DNA of 64,000 nt from Pedobacter ginsengisoli (GTDB lineage: Bacteria > Bacteroidota > Bacteroidia > Sphingobacteriales > Sphingobacteriaceae), in assembly GCF_002736205.1 (NCBI RefSeq), contig NZ_CP024091.1, positions 3,655,555 to 3,719,554 on the forward strand, read 5' to 3'. Shown piece by piece: positions 62,625-64,000 of the stretch. The position numbers were made by a program, and so were the translations under genes. The notes under the pieces are model-generated. The model saw only the letters and a program-made list of their open reading frames with translations. It had not been told where the DNA came from and ran no database searches. Every line of letters starts with the position of its first letter. Position 1 is the stretch's first letter.

Positions 62625-62672
62625 AGTGATGTAGAAATAGCTGGATTGCTATTTTTACATCACTTTTTTTTT
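62625..62672 (+). terminator. Strong terminator of asd, abutting dacB
   Basis: A 17-bp stem with one G-U pair (arms 62625-62641 and 62648-62664, 6-nt loop) runs into a T-run of nine (62664-62672). The next possible ATG is at 62675, two bases later. Confidence 0.9.
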
Positions 62673-62674
62673 AA

Positions 62675-64000
62675 ATGCCTATGCTAAAGAAATTTTTCCT
62701 TTTACTGCTTTTATTGTCTCAAAGTTTTGTTTATGCGCAAACTCCTGCGCAAAAACTGGAACGAGCCTTTAATAATTTCCTTGCAGATCCTCAGGCAAAA
62801 TACGCATTAACATCTTTGTGTGTACTTGATGCCAAAACCGGGCAAACCATTTTCAGTAGAAATGAAAATATAGGTGTAGCTACAGCATCTACATTAAAAA
62901 CAATTACTTCTGCTACTGCATTTGGCTTACTTGGTAAAGATTTTCAATATCAGACAACCCTGGCATATAGCGGTACAATCAGTCCAGATGGCACATTAAA
63001 AGGAAACCTGATTATCGTGGGCGGCGGAGACCCAACACTGGGTTCATGGCGATATGAAAGCAGTAAAGAGGGCGTTGTTTTAAACCAATGGGTAAGCGCC
63101 ATTAAAGCTACTGGAATTAAAAAAATTGACGGAAAAGTTATAGGCGATGATGGTTTATGGGGAAGTCAGACAACCCCCGATGGATGGATTTGGCAAGACA
63201 TAGGCAATTATTATGGTGCAGGAGCCTCTGCACTTAGCTGGAGAGAAAATCAATTTGACCTTCACTTAAGGGCTAATAGAGCCGATAGAACAGTAACTGT
63301 TTTAAAAGCCGTACCCGAAATGCCCTACATTAGGTTTGTAAATGAACTAAAGGCAGGTGCTGAAGGCACCGGAGACAAGGTTTACGCTTATTTACCACCA
63401 CTTGGCAATACAGCCTATTTAAGAGGCAGCTGGGCTATTGGCATTTCAAAATCTGGTGTATCTGCAGCACTCCCCGATCCTGCTTTTGATGCGGCCTTTA
63501 GGCTACAGGATACTTTACAACGCATAGGCATAAGCGCAACAGAAACTCCTACAACAGCCAGACAATTGACTGCTGAACAAAAACCTATGCCGGTAGTTAC
63601 CAAAAAACTATCAAAAATAAGCTCCCCTAACCTTAGTGAAATAGTATACTGGTTCAATAAAAAAAGTGTGAACTTGTATGGAGAGCATTTATTAAAAACT
63701 ATTGCCTGGAAGTCGGGCAAAGAAGCTACTACACAAAACGGTGCCGCTACTGAAATTAATTACTGGTCAGCAAAAGGAATAGATAGCCGGGCTTTAAATA
63801 TTCTGGATGGAAGCGGTTTATCGCCAGGCACCAGAGTTACCACTGCTGCAATGGCAAGCGTTCTGTTTCAAAGTCAAAAAGAAAGCTGGTTTCCTGCTTA
63901 TTATGAATCTTTACCTGAAAACAACGGTATGAAACTTAAGAGCGGCAGCATTAACGATGTTTCGGCATATGCCGGATATTATACCGATAAGAACGATAAT
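62675..64000 (+). CDS. dacB: D-alanyl-D-alanine carboxypeptidase/endopeptidase (PBP4 type), 5' part
   Basis: Runs off the window after 442 codons. Start ATG at 62675 or 62681, both before a signal peptide (LKKFFLLLLLLSQSF, cut after YAQ). The penicillin-binding triad is present: STLK in ATASTLKTI, SVN in KKSVNLYGEHLL, and KSG in LKSGSINDVSAYAGY. It trims or cross-link-edits periplasmic peptidoglycan. The large inserted domain between STLK and SVN is typical for PBP4. Its 5' end is only two bases from the T-run of the asd terminator. Confidence 0.93.
   Translation, partial: MPMLKKFFLLLLLLSQSFVYAQTPAQKLERAFNNFLADPQAKYALTSLCVLDAKTGQTIFSRNENIGVATASTLKTITSATAFGLLGKDFQYQTTLAYSGTISPDGTLKGNLIIVGGGDPTLGSWRYESSKEGVVLNQWVSAIKATGIKKIDGKVIGDDGLWGSQTTPDGWIWQDIGNYYGAGASALSWRENQFDLHLRANRADRTVTVLKAVPEMPYIRFVNELKAGAEGTGDKVYAYLPPLGNTAYLRGSWAIGISKSGVSAALPDPAFDAAFRLQDTLQRIGISATETPTTARQLTAEQKPMPVVTKKLSKISSPNLSEIVYWFNKKSVNLYGEHLLKTIAWKSGKEATTQNGAATEINYWSAKGIDSRALNILDGSGLSPGTRVTTAAMASVLFQSQKESWFPAYYESLPENNGMKLKSGSINDVSAYAGYYTDKNDN

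Noticed and set aside
1..64000. tRNA, rRNA, CRISPR, insertion sequences or prophage
   Set aside because: I found no cloverleaf, no repeat-spacer array, no transposase or integrase; the window reads as ordinary chromosome.

Overview
This window looks like chromosomal core sequence from a Bacteroidota bacterium, most probably of the Sphingobacteriaceae (Pedobacter-like). The signs are AT-rich DNA, start codons without Shine-Dalgarno sites, promoter boxes of the Bacteroidota type (TAnnTTTG, sometimes with an upstream TTG), a SusC/SusD pair, a DUF5686 protein, GH144 enzymes and many Tat or lipoprotein signals. I see no insertion sequence, prophage, CRISPR array, rRNA or tRNA.

Layout. (1) 1-6.9 kb: the 3' end of a TPM-domain protein, a small hypothetical, a NUDIX hydrolase, dnaA, a methylmalonyl-CoA mutase catalytic subunit with a membrane partner, an A-type Fe-S carrier, and a MacB/FtsX-type permease broken by a one-base frameshift. 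(2) 7-12 kb, minus strand: a five-gene nucleotide-sugar operon (ugd, UDP-xylose synthase, galE, an unknown helical protein, rfbB). (3) 12-17.2 kb: waaA, then a minus-strand run of a phosphoribosyltransferase, an acyltransferase, a degenerate glycosyltransferase, ispH and hemH. (4) 17.4-25.4 kb: a GIN-domain protein behind an ECF-like promoter, a beta-lactamase-fold hydrolase, rlmD, a TetR regulator, a Rieske-like lipoprotein, pheS and kbl. A 36-codon ORF has its promoter overlapping an inverted repeat next to the TetR gene. (5) 25.5-31.7 kb: a DUF5686 outer-membrane protein, an ECF sigma factor with a membrane partner, a secreted C1-type cysteine peptidase and trhO.

(6) 31.7-49.0 kb: a polysaccharide utilization locus. 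A membrane-spanning sensor with a C-terminal HTH precedes SusC, SusD, a LamG lipoprotein, two tandem GH144 enzymes, a GH43-like protein with an F5/8C domain, an SGNH esterase, a GH3 beta-glucosidase and an alpha/beta-hydrolase. GH144 plus GH3 points to beta-1,2-glucan as substrate. (7) 49-50.8 kb: a YebC-family protein and an SDR-type L-threonine 3-dehydrogenase, which would make the substrate of the Kbl enzyme encoded at 24-25 kb.

(8) 51.0-61.4 kb: a ten-gene, closely spaced operon. It encodes a Tat-dependent small subunit, a GMC flavoprotein and a c-type cytochrome (together a likely periplasmic sugar 3-dehydrogenase), a DUF1080 3-keto-glycoside hydrolase, two Gfo/Idh/MocA oxidoreductases, three TIM-barrel isomerase/epimerase proteins and an MFS transporter. 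It reads as an oxidative 3-keto-glycoside route, parallel to the hydrolytic locus upstream of it. (9) 61.6-64 kb: asd, and the 5' part of dacB (PBP4-type D-Ala-D-Ala carboxypeptidase), which runs off the window.
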